This document shows positions 52,100 through 58,646 of a stretch of DNA of 58,646 nucleotides, piece after piece; position 1 is the first letter of the stretch, and the number at the start of each line of letters is the position of its first letter. Origin of the DNA: Chitinophagaceae bacterium. GTDB lineage: Bacteria; Bacteroidota; Bacteroidia; Chitinophagales; Chitinophagaceae. Made by a program: the position numbers and the translations under genes. The stretch spans positions 1-58,646 of the forward strand of contig JACCYQ010000193.1 of assembly GCA_013696395.1 (NCBI GenBank). The letters are read 5' to 3'. Below the pieces are notes generated by a model, which had not been told where the DNA came from, ran no database searches, and saw only the letters and a list, made by a program, of their open reading frames with translations.

Positions 52100-53170
52100 A
52101 TGAAATTCCTTGCAATATTATTATTCATTGTCTGTTTGCAAACTGCGGCATTTACTCAAAACATTTCTGTTTCAGGTAGAGTGGTTGATGGCGAAACAAA
52201 GGACACCTTAAAAGGGGCCTCTGTTTTTGCACAAAGTACCACGACAGGAACTATCACCAATTCTGAAGGTAAGTTCAATTTATCGCTTAAGCAAGGTGGT
52301 TATGACCTCATCATTTCATACACCGGCTACTACACCCAAACAATTCGGGTTACAGGCGATACCAGCGATATGGAAGTACAACTGATGAAAGAAGATAAGA
52401 GCATGAGTGAAGTGGTGATACAGAGCACCAATGAAGTAAGAGATGGCTGGGAACAATATGGCAGTTTTTTTATCGATCATTTTATTGGTACCACCCCTTC
52501 TGCAAAACAAACTTCATTACTGAACCCTGATGTGCTGAAATTTTTCTATTACCGCCGCAGCAACAAATTAAAAGTACTGGCTACCGAACCGCTGATGATC
52601 TCCAATAATGCGTTGGGTTATACCATCCGCTACGAATTGGATTCTTTCATATATAATTACCCAACGGAAATGAGCAGTTACCGTGGTAATGGTTTCTTTA
52701 CCGAGGATACAGCTGCCTCCAGGTTCCAGGAAAGAGAATGGAAGGCCAACCGCGAAAAAGTTTACTACGGTTCAAAAATGCATTTCATCCGTTCTTATTA
52801 CGATGGTGTTATAAAAGAAGAAGGTTTTTTGATTGATGTGTTGGATGCAAAAGATGATAAAAATTTTTACCGCATCGCCAACCCTTATGATTCTACTTTA
52901 TTTTTTGCAGGTGATGGAACCAGCGAAGTGGAGATCTATTATCCCACCAAAATGAGCATACTTTATACAAAGAAAATTCCGGAACCAGAATACCTTATTC
53001 AATATGGTTTACCGATGGATGTAAAAATGCAGATTTCATATGTAGATATTTTACACCCCATTATTTTAAAAGAGAACGGCTATTATTTTCAACAGAAAGA
53101 CTGGATAAACCAGGGATACTGGAGCTGGAAAAATATTGCAGACCTTTTACCTTTTGATTATACACCCTGA
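52100..53170 (+). CDS. Secreted protein with carboxypeptidase regulatory-like domain
   Basis: 356 residues with signal peptide (1-19). An N-terminal Ig-like CarbopepD_reg-like domain, [40 protein letters not shown], is of the kind found at the start of TonB-dependent receptors. Residues 105-356 are unique and carry no recognised fold; many Tyr, Trp and acidic residues suggest an outer-membrane or surface location. There is no TonB plug or barrel. It ends inside the convergent lpxD-like gene, sharing 13 bases. Confidence 0.75.
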   Translation: MKFLAILLFIVCLQTAAFTQNISVSGRVVDGETKDTLKGASVFAQSTTTGTITNSEGKFNLSLKQGGYDLIISYTGYYTQTIRVTGDTSDMEVQLMKEDKSMSEVVIQSTNEVRDGWEQYGSFFIDHFIGTTPSAKQTSLLNPDVLKFFYYRRSNKLKVLATEPLMISNNALGYTIRYELDSFIYNYPTEMSSYRGNGFFTEDTAASRFQEREWKANREKVYYGSKMHFIRSYYDGVIKEEGFLIDVLDAKDDKNFYRIANPYDSTLFFAGDGTSEVEIYYPTKMSILYTKKIPEPEYLIQYGLPMDVKMQISYVDILHPIILKENGYYFQQKDWINQGYWSWKNIADLLPFDYTP

Positions 53171-54114
53171 TCCCTGGGATTTAAATTTTCCCATATCTCC
53201 GGAATTCTTTTTACCCAAACCAATTCTTTCATTTTGGTTCGGGCTTCATCTACCGGCGAACCAAAATAAGACTTACCGCCTTCAAGTGTTCCGGCAACAC
53301 CACTTTGTGCAAATACAATTGCATCTTTTCCGATAGTCAATGTCTTATTAATACCTACCTGCCCCCAGAGCACTACGTTTTCTTCTAAAGTAACAACGCC
53401 AGCAATACCAACCTGGGCCGCCAGTAAACAATTACTCTTAATAATGGTATCGTGACCTATATGAACCTGGTTATCTATCTTGGTCCCGGCACCAATAAAA
53501 GTATCATCACTTACACCACGGTCAATGGTACAACCTGCTCCAATTTCCACATAATCATCAATCACTACTCTTCCGCAACTGTTCATTTTTTTGTAATGAA
53601 CATCCCGGTTGGTTTTCTTATTATAATAAAAAGCATCGCTGCCGATCACGGTGCCTGGTTGAATAATGACATGATCACCAATTATGCAATGATCCATAAT
53701 GGTTACGTTGGGATAAATGATGCAATGATTACCAATGGTTACATGGTTACCAATATAACTGTTTGGCATGATGACTGTATCCTTTCCTACAGTTGATTTA
53801 TCACTGATCATTTTCATGGAAGGCTCAAAAGGACGGAAATGATTCACCAGTTTTAAATATGATTCAAAGGGATCATCTACAACAAGCAACGCCTTACCAT
53901 CCGGAATCTCCGTTTCCTTATTGATGATGATAAAAGTAGCCGCCGACTGCAGGCATTTTTCATAATACTTTGGATGATCTACAAAAACAATATCACCTTC
54001 CCGCACTTTATGTAATTCGTTAATACCGGTAACCAGGCCAATTTTATTTCCGGATAAACTGGCATTGATAAAAGATGCGATCCATTCTACAGGCACTGGT
54101 TTTTCAAATTTCAT
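53158..54114 (-). CDS. LpxD-like hexapeptide acyltransferase
   Basis: 318 residues. An N-terminal LpxD-like domain (1-100), then a left-handed beta-helix made of hexapeptide repeats ([17 protein letters not shown] and similar) across 100-285. Catalytic-type His in [13 protein letters not shown]. It matches UDP-3-O-acylglucosamine N-acyltransferase of lipid A biosynthesis, but lpxC or fabZ is not adjacent, so it may be a second paralogue. Its last 13 bases overlap the end of the preceding gene on the other strand. Confidence 0.85.
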   Translation of the reverse strand: MKFEKPVPVEWIASFINASLSGNKIGLVTGINELHKVREGDIVFVDHPKYYEKCLQSAATFIIINKETEIPDGKALLVVDDPFESYLKLVNHFRPFEPSMKMISDKSTVGKDTVIMPNSYIGNHVTIGNHCIIYPNVTIMDHCIIGDHVIIQPGTVIGSDAFYYNKKTNRDVHYKKMNSCGRVVIDDYVEIGAGCTIDRGVSDDTFIGAGTKIDNQVHIGHDTIIKSNCLLAAQVGIAGVVTLEENVVLWGQVGINKTLTIGKDAIVFAQSGVAGTLEGGKSYFGSPVDEARTKMKELVWVKRIPEIWENLNPRDQGV

Positions 54115-54128
54115 AATTCCATTTTAAA

Positions 54129-54136
54129 CAAAGGTA
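54129..54136 (-). promoter_or_regulatory. -7 element for the lpxD-like gene
   Basis: TACCTTTG on the minus strand, exact, ending 15 bases before the ATG. Confidence 0.35.
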
Positions 54137-54500
54137 AAAGCCATTGAGTATAATTACGATGAATAAAATCGGTTTTACCCATGGTTCGACAAAAAAATTG
54201 AAAACTTATTTTTATACCGCTTACCCGGAAAAAAAGGGGAAAGATTCAAAATAAATCATGAATAACAGTTTAAATAATATTTCTTTTTTTAATGAAACAT
54301 TCAATTACATAATTTTATTAATTCCCTGAAACATTTACCAAATAAGGCTTTCAGCTTATTCATCTTTTTCGTTTATATATAACTGTTATAATTCCAACTA
54401 CATTGAAATTTAGATTGCCCGGCTAATATATGGCGTAAAAACAGGCGGCCTTATCCACAGCCTAAAAAAAAATGTGAATAAAATAAATGGAGAAAATTTT

Positions 54501-54529
54501 TTTGTATGGAGAAATTATTTTTAATATTG
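54501..54529 (+). promoter_or_regulatory. Promoter of candidate RNA B
   Basis: TTTG (54501-54504), 17 bases, then TAATATTG (54522-54529), one mismatch from TAnnTTTG. Transcription would start near 54532. Confidence 0.4.
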
Positions 54530-54531
54530 TG

Positions 54532-54605
54532 TAGGGAATTTTAGTTCCCGGTACTTACTAACCCATCCATATATTGATCCCGCCACGAGGCGGGATTTTT
54601 ATTTT
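54532..54605 (+). ncRNA. Candidate small RNA B (about 70 nt)
   Basis: Predicted transcript from the promoter at 54501-54529 to the terminator at 54577-54605. Its 5' part has a small hairpin (GGGAA, 54534-54538, with TTCCC, 54545-54549). The unpaired middle includes TACTTACTAACCCAT (54552-54566), exactly complementary to 20679-20693 in candidate RNA A. Not assigned to a known RNA family. No reading frame fits. A coordinate end near 54600 follows from the T-run. Confidence 0.5.
54577..54605 (+). terminator. Orphan intrinsic terminator (candidate RNA B)
   Basis: ATCCCGCC and GGCGGGAT form a perfect stem with an ACGA loop, then TTTTATTTT. No plus-strand gene ends here. Confidence 0.85.
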
Positions 54606-54621
54606 CGCTTTTTTCATCATT

Positions 54622-54651
54622 CAAAAAAAAAGCGGATGAACATCCGCAAAA
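54622..54651 (-). terminator. Terminator of the DUF2911 pair
   Basis: On the minus strand GCGGATG and CATCCGC form a perfect seven-base stem with a two-base loop (effective four-base loop), then nine T. A second hairpin (54653-54660 with 54672-54679) lies between it and the gene. Confidence 0.75.
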
Positions 54652-54697
54652 CATTTTACTACAGTTACCACAGTAAAATTTTACCAAAAAAAGTTTT

Positions 54698-55324
54698 TTA
54701 AAATTGTAAAGGAAGACGGGTCAATATCTCCTCCCATGTCATAACCAGGTTAGCACCTTTTTCTGTTGGCTCAAAAAACATAGTGAAAAATTCGGTGCTT
54801 GCGGGTAAGGTTTCAATGGGTATGGTAAATCGTTGTATATCTTGTTCCGGTTTAATTTTTAACCCCCATGCATAAATATTTTTATTCAAAGCAATAATCC
54901 AGTTGTCCTGGTTTGGTATACAATAAATCAAGTACCGACCAGGTTGCACTGTTTTATCCTGAATTTTTACTCGTCTGAAAAATTCAATTTCGGTTGCTTC
55001 ATTTGCTCCCAGGCGCCAGATCTCCCCGTATTTTAAAAGTTCTCCGAAAATTTTTCTACCCTCCCGGTGCGGACGGCTATATATAACCCTTGCAACAGGA
55101 GCCATGTTTTCATTATCAGACATTTTCAATACAGGATAATCAACCGGGAAATAGATCATATCCATCGGTGAAATGTCAACCGGTGTAAAAGAATTCGTAG
55201 GCTGAATATTAACGACAGGTGTATCTGCCCTGGAAGGTGTGGGGTCTTCTTTAGCTTCGTTTTGAGTACAGGATATAAAACCAAAAGTCAAAAACAGAAA
55301 AACAGCAGATCGGTTCAAAATCAT
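54698..55324 (-). CDS. DUF2911 lipoprotein (paralogue 1)
   Basis: 208 residues; lipobox with Cys19 (FISCTQNE). DUF2911 core: ARVIYSRPHREGRKIFGELLKYGEIWRLGANEATEIEFF, then RYLIYCIPNQDNWIIALNKNIYAWG. Compared with its neighbour it has a longer Thr/Pro-rich spacer. Function of DUF2911 is unknown; the fold is a beta-sandwich. It lies five bases after the second paralogue, so both are co-transcribed. Confidence 0.88.
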   Translation of the reverse strand: MILNRSAVFLFLTFGFISCTQNEAKEDPTPSRADTPVVNIQPTNSFTPVDISPMDMIYFPVDYPVLKMSDNENMAPVARVIYSRPHREGRKIFGELLKYGEIWRLGANEATEIEFFRRVKIQDKTVQPGRYLIYCIPNQDNWIIALNKNIYAWGLKIKPEQDIQRFTIPIETLPASTEFFTMFFEPTEKGANLVMTWEEILTRLPLQF

Positions 55325-55329
55325 AAAAA

Positions 55330-55905
55330 TTATTTAAAGGCTATGGGCATCGTAACCCTGATCTTATCCCACAATAAAAGAAGATTACATCCGGAATTAG
55401 TTTTTTCAAAGGTCATTGAAAATGCCTCTGCAACCTGGCCATTTTCTATCACCGGAACTTTTACGCGGAGAACATCCTTCTTTTCATCATAAATAAATGC
55501 GCCCCAGGTATCGGTTTCTTTATTAATGATCATAGTCCATTGTTCCTCTCCCGGAATGGCATATAAAGTATAACGCCCCTTTTCTACTTTTCTATTACCT
55601 ATTACTACATCTTTATAGAAATCTATCTCAGTGGCTTCATTGGCACCTAAACGCCAAAGTTTACCGTATTCCAGTAATCCCCCGATAATGGGTCTGCCAT
55701 TTAAATGCGGACGACTATAGATAACCCGGGTAACTACTGGTTCATTCACTTTATCCTGGATTTTTAAAACAGGATAATTGTTAGGATAATAACTCATATC
55801 CATGGGCGATTTATCAATCATGGGTACATCATCGCCTGAAGCCTGGCTAAAACTGATACAATAACTTATTAATGCCAGGCAGCATAAACTGAAATACTTT
55901 TTCAT
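55330..55905 (-). CDS. DUF2911 secreted protein (paralogue 2)
   Basis: 191 residues, signal peptide 1-20, no lipobox cysteine at the cleavage site. Core: TRVIYSRPHLNGRPIIGGLLEYGKLWRLGANEATEIDFY. A copy of the downstream gene by tandem duplication with clear divergence; both keep the Y-S-R-P-H and L-W/I-R-L-G-A-N-E-A motifs. Exported function unknown. Upstream gene of the pair. Confidence 0.88.
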   Translation of the reverse strand: MKKYFSLCCLALISYCISFSQASGDDVPMIDKSPMDMSYYPNNYPVLKIQDKVNEPVVTRVIYSRPHLNGRPIIGGLLEYGKLWRLGANEATEIDFYKDVVIGNRKVEKGRYTLYAIPGEEQWTMIINKETDTWGAFIYDEKKDVLRVKVPVIENGQVAEAFSMTFEKTNSGCNLLLLWDKIRVTMPIAFK

Positions 55906-56073
55906 ATGTAATATTATATATTGAAGGATACCTGTTAATCCGATTGTTTACATTCCTCTATCGCATTAAACTTATGGCCGGGCAATATCTATCGACCAAT
56001 ATGCTTTAAACAGGTTTCCGTTATGAGCAAAAATAATTGTTAAACGTTGCATTTTGTTTTTTTACGCTGCTGA

Positions 56074-56661
56074 TCATGTTAAGGATTTGAAATTATTTTC
56101 AGCAAACGCTTTTAGGTCGGGAAAAAAAAGCATGTAACATTCCTTCAGTGATTCGTAATGTTTTTCAAAACAGGAAAAAGCCGTATCCCCTTCCGTTAAG
56201 TAAGCTGCCCGGTTAACCAAAGCGTGAAAACTCCGTTCAATAGCCCACCTGTTGCGATAATTAAATAACCAGTCATGTTGTTTCATAAAAGGAAACATAA
56301 ACTGGAATCGGGGTGGAAATTGATCCCGGTATCTTTCTAATAACATATAGGTGTTTTGGGAAAAGCCATATAATGAATCCATGCTGAACTCATTTTTATC
56401 CAACGCCAGGAAATGATCATACACCACATCTACAAAAGCGCCTGCATATAACCCATAAGCAGGTTTAAAAAATTTCATGGCTGTTTTAGTTACATGATGC
56501 TGATCTGTAAAAGTATCTATAGCCCGGTGTAGCATGATGCCTTTTTGTACGCGGAGTTCATAATCAAACTTTGTACGACCTTTTACATGATCGCTGATCA
56601 TATTTCCTAATAATACTTCCGGATCATTAAAAGAAAGGTATGCATGTGCCAGGTAATTCAT
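56074..56661 (-). CDS. acpH: Acyl carrier protein phosphodiesterase
   Basis: 195 residues, full length for the family. Opens MNYLAHAYLSF and shows the metal-binding pattern of this HD-like hydrolase: LGNMISDHVKGR, LHRAIDTFTDQHH, and DVVYDHFL. AcpH removes the 4'-phosphopantetheine group from acyl carrier protein to give apo-ACP. Location of its catalytic Asp/His residues is as expected. Stands alone. Confidence 0.93.
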   Translation of the reverse strand: MNYLAHAYLSFNDPEVLLGNMISDHVKGRTKFDYELRVQKGIMLHRAIDTFTDQHHVTKTAMKFFKPAYGLYAGAFVDVVYDHFLALDKNEFSMDSLYGFSQNTYMLLERYRDQFPPRFQFMFPFMKQHDWLFNYRNRWAIERSFHALVNRAAYLTEGDTAFSCFEKHYESLKECYMLFFPDLKAFAENNFKSLT

Positions 56662-57016
56662 AACCTGATGAAGATAAGAATTACTGGAAAGGCTTCCGAC
56701 ACCATTGCCTTATAAACCTTTCAAATAAGGCTTATTTGATGGTATTTAGTTCATTAAAAGAAATGTATTGCAAACAAAATGAGATCTGATTGATATTTTT
56801 TTGAAAAATACATGATACCTCATTGTGGTAATGTTTTCGGACAAGTGGTTTTTAAAAATGTTCATTGGTAAAATTATCGCTTATTCTGTTAATACCGCTT
56901 AACAACCATTTCCACCGGTCATATTTAGCTTGACATAGCCTGTAACCAGAAATACCTTTACAGCGTCATAATATCAAACAAACAAAAAATAAACCTAACC
57001 AATAAAAAAAACAATT
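56662..57016. other. Divergent intergenic region, one hairpin
   Basis: Holds a perfect GCCTTAT/ATAAGGC inverted repeat (56707-56713 and 56725-56731) near the acpH start, and a promoter for the PepSY-like gene. Otherwise AT-rich with no further features. Confidence 0.45.
56929..56960 (+). promoter_or_regulatory. Promoter of the PepSY-like secreted-protein gene
   Basis: CTTG (56929-56932), 20 bases, then TACCTTTA (56953-56960). One mismatch in each element. Leaves a leader of about 50 bases. Confidence 0.35.
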
Positions 57017-57460
57017 ATGAAAAAGATGATGATGGCCGTGGCACTTTTCCTTACCATAACTACCGGAAGTGCATTTGCAAACACCACAGCAGTAAACCCA
57101 AAAGTTATAAAAGCTTTTAATTCAGAATTTGTAACAGCAGCTGATGTTACATGGACTGCAGGAGCAGATTTCTTTAAAGCTTCCTTTACGTATAATAGTA
57201 AATATGTGTATGCATACTATTCAACGGATGGAAAATTTATAGGACTTACCCGCCTGATGGCAACTTCAGAATTACCCCTGATGTTACAAACCAGCATCAA
57301 AAAGAATTATGCAGAATATTGGGTATCTGATCTTTTTGAAGTGGCAAAAACTGAAGGAACTGCTTATTACCTGACGCTTGAAGATGCGGAAAATGTAATA
57401 GTCGTTAAATCAACCACTGGCAGTGAATGGGTAACCTTTAAAAAAAGTAAAAAACAATAA
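57017..57460 (+). CDS. Secreted PepSY-like/DUF2874 protein
   Basis: 147 residues, signal peptide 1-22 (SAFANT). The rest is one small domain of beta-strands rich in aromatic and Lys residues, for example VTWTAGADFFKASFTYNSKYVYAYYSTDGKFIGLTRL and YWVSDLFEVAKTEGTAYYLTLEDAENVIVVKS. It resembles the beta-lactamase-inhibitor-like (PepSY-like) periplasmic proteins common in Chitinophagaceae. Ligand unknown. It has its own terminator. Confidence 0.75.
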   Translation: MKKMMMAVALFLTITTGSAFANTTAVNPKVIKAFNSEFVTAADVTWTAGADFFKASFTYNSKYVYAYYSTDGKFIGLTRLMATSELPLMLQTSIKKNYAEYWVSDLFEVAKTEGTAYYLTLEDAENVIVVKSTTGSEWVTFKKSKKQ

Positions 57461-57484
57461 GCTTTAATTGGGTGTGTGGTAATT

Positions 57485-57519
57485 AACCCGTGGTGGATTT
57501 TTCCTCGCGGGTTTTTATT
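57485..57519 (+). terminator. Terminator of the PepSY-like gene
   Basis: AACCCGTG with CGCGGGTT-like pairing (eight pairs, one G-U), then TTTTTATTTT. Confidence 0.75.
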
Positions 57520-57604
57520 TTATGAACGCTTCCGGAAATAGTATTGATAAGTACAATTCTGCTGAAAACAGTAATTTTGGCGCTTCACAAATAATATATG
57601 ATAT

Positions 57605-58579
57605 ATGAAGAAAGGACCTGTTTCAGAATTTATACAACATCATTACAGGCATTTTAATGCGGCTGCATTGGTGGATGCCGCAAAAGGATATGAGCAGCAT
57701 TTACTGGAAGGTGGCCAAATGATGATCACACTTGCCGGAGCAATGAGCACTGCGGAACTCGGTATTTCATTGGCAGAAATGATCAGGCAGGATAAAGTTC
57801 AGATCATCAGTTGCACAGGTGCCAACCTTGAAGAAGATATTATGAACCTGGTGGCCCATAGCCATTATAAAAGAGTTCCCAATTACCGCGATCTTAGCCC
57901 GCAGGAAGAATGGGACCTCCTGGAAAAAGGATACAACCGGGTTACAGACACCTGTATTCCTGAAGAAGAAGCCTTTCGTCGTATTCAGAAACATATTTAC
58001 AAAATATGGAAAGATGCAGAAGATAATGGTGAACGTTACTTTCCGCATGAATACATGTATAAATTATTATTAAGTGGTGTGATGAAAGAGAATTATGAAA
58101 TTCCTGAAGAACACAGTTGGATGATTGCGGCTGCGGAAAAAAATATTCCTATTATCGTTCCCGGATGGGAAGACAGCACGATGGGAAATATTTTTGCCAG
58201 TTATTGTATAAAAGGTGAATTGAATACTGCAACCATGAAAACTGGCATTGATTATATGGTGTGGCTGAGCAACTGGTATAAAGAAAACAGCGCCGGAAAA
58301 GGCGTTGGTTTTTTCCAGATTGGTGGCGGTATTGCAGGAGATTTTCCAATCTGCGTAGTACCCATGATGTACCAGGACCTGGAGATGCATGAAATCCCAT
58401 TCTGGAGTTATTTCTGCCAGATAAGCGATTCAACCACTTCTTATGGTTCTTATTCCGGCGCCATCCCTAACGAAAAGATTACCTGGGGCAAACTGGATAT
58501 CAATACACCTAAATTCATTATTGAAAGTGATGCCACCATTGTTGCACCCCTGATTTTCGCATATTTGTTGGGGTGGTAA
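57605..58579 (+). CDS. Deoxyhypusine-synthase-family protein
   Basis: 324 residues, complete. The fold of deoxyhypusine synthase is clear: AGAMSTAELGISLAEMIRQDKVQIISCTGANLEEDIMNL, then GVGFFQIGGGIAGDFPICVVPM, and the spermidine/NAD region SGAIPNEKITWGKLD, which keeps the Lys of WGK that forms the enzyme-imine intermediate in eukaryotes. Bacteria lack eIF5A, so the protein is presumably a homospermidine-synthase-like or other polyamine enzyme. No polyamine genes lie nearby. Cytosolic. Confidence 0.9.
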   Translation: MKKGPVSEFIQHHYRHFNAAALVDAAKGYEQHLLEGGQMMITLAGAMSTAELGISLAEMIRQDKVQIISCTGANLEEDIMNLVAHSHYKRVPNYRDLSPQEEWDLLEKGYNRVTDTCIPEEEAFRRIQKHIYKIWKDAEDNGERYFPHEYMYKLLLSGVMKENYEIPEEHSWMIAAAEKNIPIIVPGWEDSTMGNIFASYCIKGELNTATMKTGIDYMVWLSNWYKENSAGKGVGFFQIGGGIAGDFPICVVPMMYQDLEMHEIPFWSYFCQISDSTTSYGSYSGAIPNEKITWGKLDINTPKFIIESDATIVAPLIFAYLLGW

Positions 58580-58646
58580 ATTATTTTTTTGATCCCGGCA
58601 GTATTATTTCAATATAGCTGTTGTTGCGTCGCACTCTTCAACGTTC

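Larger units (their letters stand above)
54115..54697. other. Long intergenic region holding candidate RNA B
   Basis: No protein gene. TTATCCACAG plus a nine-A tract (54451-54472), a promoter and a terminated transcript occupy the right part. Before that, 54137-54450 is AT-rich without clear structure. Two hairpins at 54630-54679 belong to the minus-strand DUF2911 gene. Confidence 0.5.

Noticed and set aside
54451-54459. Origin of replication from the DnaA-box match TTATCCACA
   Set aside because: Only single boxes occur in three separate intergenic sites, with no dnaA, rpmH or dense box cluster nearby.

Overview
The window is a chromosomal segment of a Bacteroidota bacterium, most likely of the family Chitinophagaceae. 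The base composition is AT-rich. The block mutY-ssb-gldE-gldD carries gliding/type IX secretion genes found only in this phylum. A 30-residue AURKAIP1/COX24-type basic protein, a membrane-anchored TPR-LuxR regulator and SusD-free secreted lipoproteins fit the same phylum. Most decisive are promoters of the Bacteroidota form TTTG-N19-TAnnTTTG, with an exact match before purH. I place it to family by overall resemblance only. No rRNA, tRNA, CRISPR array, prophage or conjugative element was found. This is mostly core genome with a few accessory scars.

Layout. 1-1.9 kb: the end of a probable HigB toxin, a HigA-like antitoxin, two strong hairpins, a GNAT acetyltransferase and a tiny membrane peptide. 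1.8-9.2 kb: TPR-LuxR regulator (-), then DinB, ComEC, PurH and an EamA transporter (+). 9.2-16.2 kb: a seven-gene minus-strand block read as mutY, ssb, gldE, gldD, DUF3109, lutB-like, polysaccharide deacetylase. 16.3-19.4 kb: an IHF/HU-like protein, TPR protein, the tiny ribosome-associated type protein and RNase G/E with a structured leader (+). 19.7-26.3 kb: YugP-like metalloprotease (-), then radA-comF, a beta-helix lipoprotein, glutathione peroxidase and holB (+). 26.4-39.7 kb: a PGM1-like peptide ligase, ricT, a GH3/beta-lactamase fusion, mutL, PBP4, a Gfo/Idh oxidoreductase, an arginase-fold protein and pheS. 39.7-40.9 kb: an IS200-type (RAYT-like) transposase beside two copies of a three-hairpin repeat. 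40.9-49.9 kb: a duplicated-domain lipoprotein, a frameshifted gene, M1 peptidase, YwbE, a cyclase-gene remnant, a 1282-residue AsmA-like protein and a DUF6807/PmoA-family protein. 50-58.6 kb: hydroxyacyl-CoA dehydrogenase, an SDR, a carboxypeptidase-regulatory-like protein, LpxD-like acyltransferase, a candidate sRNA, two DUF2911 paralogues, ACP phosphodiesterase, a PepSY-like secreted protein and a deoxyhypusine-synthase-family protein.

Functional themes. DNA uptake and repair are concentrated here (comEC, comF, radA, ssb, mutY, mutL, holB). Cell-envelope functions are the second theme (GldD/GldE, LpxD, PBP4, GH3/beta-lactamase, AsmA-like). The most unusual signal is a pair of intergenic loci, near 20.7 kb and 54.55 kb. 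Each ends in a strong orphan terminator, each has a TTATCNACAG-plus-A-tract element upstream, and the two carry perfectly complementary 15-mers. They look like two small RNAs that could pair with one another or share a target. Other points of note are the loss of all endonuclease/metal motifs from MutL, altered metal ligands in the arginase-fold protein, and a 16-bp palindrome over the promoter of that gene.
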